Source: Anniella stebbinsi (lineage: Eukaryota > Chordata > Lepidosauria > Squamata > Anniellidae). From it: 64,000 bases of DNA. The notes beneath the pieces are model-generated. The model was not told the DNA's origin. It saw only the letters and a program-made list of their open reading frames with translations, and ran no database searches. The stretch covers positions 161,039,814-161,103,813 of the forward strand of contig JARDYH010000005.1 in the NCBI GenBank assembly GCA_029215795.1. The letters run 5' to 3'. How positions within the stretch are numbered: position 1 is the first letter of the stretch; each line of letters starts with the position of its first letter. Of the stretch, positions 63,394 to 64,000 are shown piece by piece. Both the position numbers and the translations under genes were made by a program.

Positions 63394-64000
63394 TGGAATT
63401 AGAAGGACATGAGTTGACATATGGATGGCATGGATATTTGTTGTATGATAAAGTTAAGGTTAATGTAGAATTTAATGATCATTATGTACGACATGCCATC
63501 TTGAGAATATGGAATAGATATAAACTTAGGTTCTGTCCAAAAATGACACTATGGATATCAGCACAGGAGGCACATTACAGAAGAGAAATGATAAGTAGGT
63601 AGAATTGGTTGACATATAGTGATATATTAGAACTGAAGCAAGGAGAATACAAACTAAAGTGAAGAGATGAATTGCAGAATGAAGGCTAAGTATGTCAATG
63701 GTTTGCATATTTACAAATGTCTGAAAGGTTTAAAGTAGATAAGAAAACTTGGGATTTTGAACAAATAAAGTCAGAATTTGAAAGGATATTGTGTACGAAT
63801 GACGAACATGTTATTCCAAAAATTTATAAATTGCTATTGAAATATGAGATGGAAGAAGAGCAAGTAAGGGATTGGATGATAAAATGGAGGCAAAATTTTG
63901 GATATAATGTATTAATGGAACAATGGGAATAGATGTGGTTAAAAGGTCTACAATTTACACTATGTGCTAGTCTTAAAGAATTTATTTATAAAATGATGTA
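63394..64000 (+). mobile_element. L1 LINE copy A, 3' part
   Basis: Repeats 66 bp of copy A (LELEGHEL-YGWHGY-LYDKVK) and then continues its ORF2: HAILRIWNRYKLRFCPKMTLWISAQEA, later MSERFKVDKKTWDFEQIKSEFERIL and EMEEEQVRDWMIKWRQNFG. It has stops and frameshifts and continues past the window end. Confidence 0.8.

Overview
This window looks like nuclear DNA of a lizard (squamate reptile). The evidence is the repeat fauna: L1 copies of the reptile type, CR1 and L2-like LINE tails, tRNA-derived SINEs with box A and box B, several families of palindromic hAT-type MITEs with 8-bp target duplications, a Penelope-like insertion and solo LTRs. There is no bacterial gene organisation. Most of the 64 kb is transposon-derived, and almost all open frames come from transposons or microsatellites. 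The species cannot be fixed from the sequence alone.

The most gene-like content is a small family of related coding exons: 8460-9398 (-), 19652-20296 (-), a broken copy at 39450-39735 (+) and 41725-42370 (-). Each intact copy encodes two or three tandem units of about 70 residues. A unit is a helical lead-in ending in EP, then a beta-rich segment with an SG-x-GE turn and a terminal aromatic/YxL stretch. I do not recognise the family. Two intact copies have a strong splice acceptor just upstream of a single large coding exon. About 1.0-1.4 kb further upstream lie consensus interferon-stimulated response elements (GAAAnnGAAACT), at 10825-10836 and 43420-43450. That layout, a short 5' exon followed by one coding exon under an ISRE, is what many interferon-induced effector genes have, so I infer a multi-copy innate-immunity gene family. 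Function is not shown.

The promoters have been copied and rearranged. The locus-1 promoter block (10.3-11.4 kb) recurs at 30.1-35.6 kb, where its ISRE segment is inverted and flanked by a foldback-type element: 3.2 kb, long inverted arms built partly of short tandem repeats, 9-bp target duplication. The locus-4 promoter (43.2-43.8 kb) recurs inverted, head to head, at 45.9-48.25 kb. There the ISREs point right into a 178-bp satellite array (49.0-51.36 kb) instead of into a gene.

Layout. 0-8 kb: repeats plus two candidate exons of unknown genes at 360-476 and 4221-4330. 8-11.4 kb: locus 1 and its promoter. 11.4-19.6 kb: MITEs, a Penelope-like insertion and small candidate exons near 12.4-13.0 kb. 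19.6-20.3 kb: locus 2. 21.8-28.8 kb: nested transposons (hAT, MITE, LINE, L1). 30-37 kb: rearranged promoter duplicate, foldback element, two solo LTRs. 38.7-42.4 kb: CR1, broken locus 3, locus 4. 43-51.4 kb: paired ISRE promoters and satellite. 51.4-58.8 kb: mostly unassigned sequence with a fragment encoding a BED zinc finger. 58.8-64 kb: one L1 inserted inside another.

Repeat boundaries are read by eye. Target duplications quoted are exact; other boundaries can be off by tens of bases.
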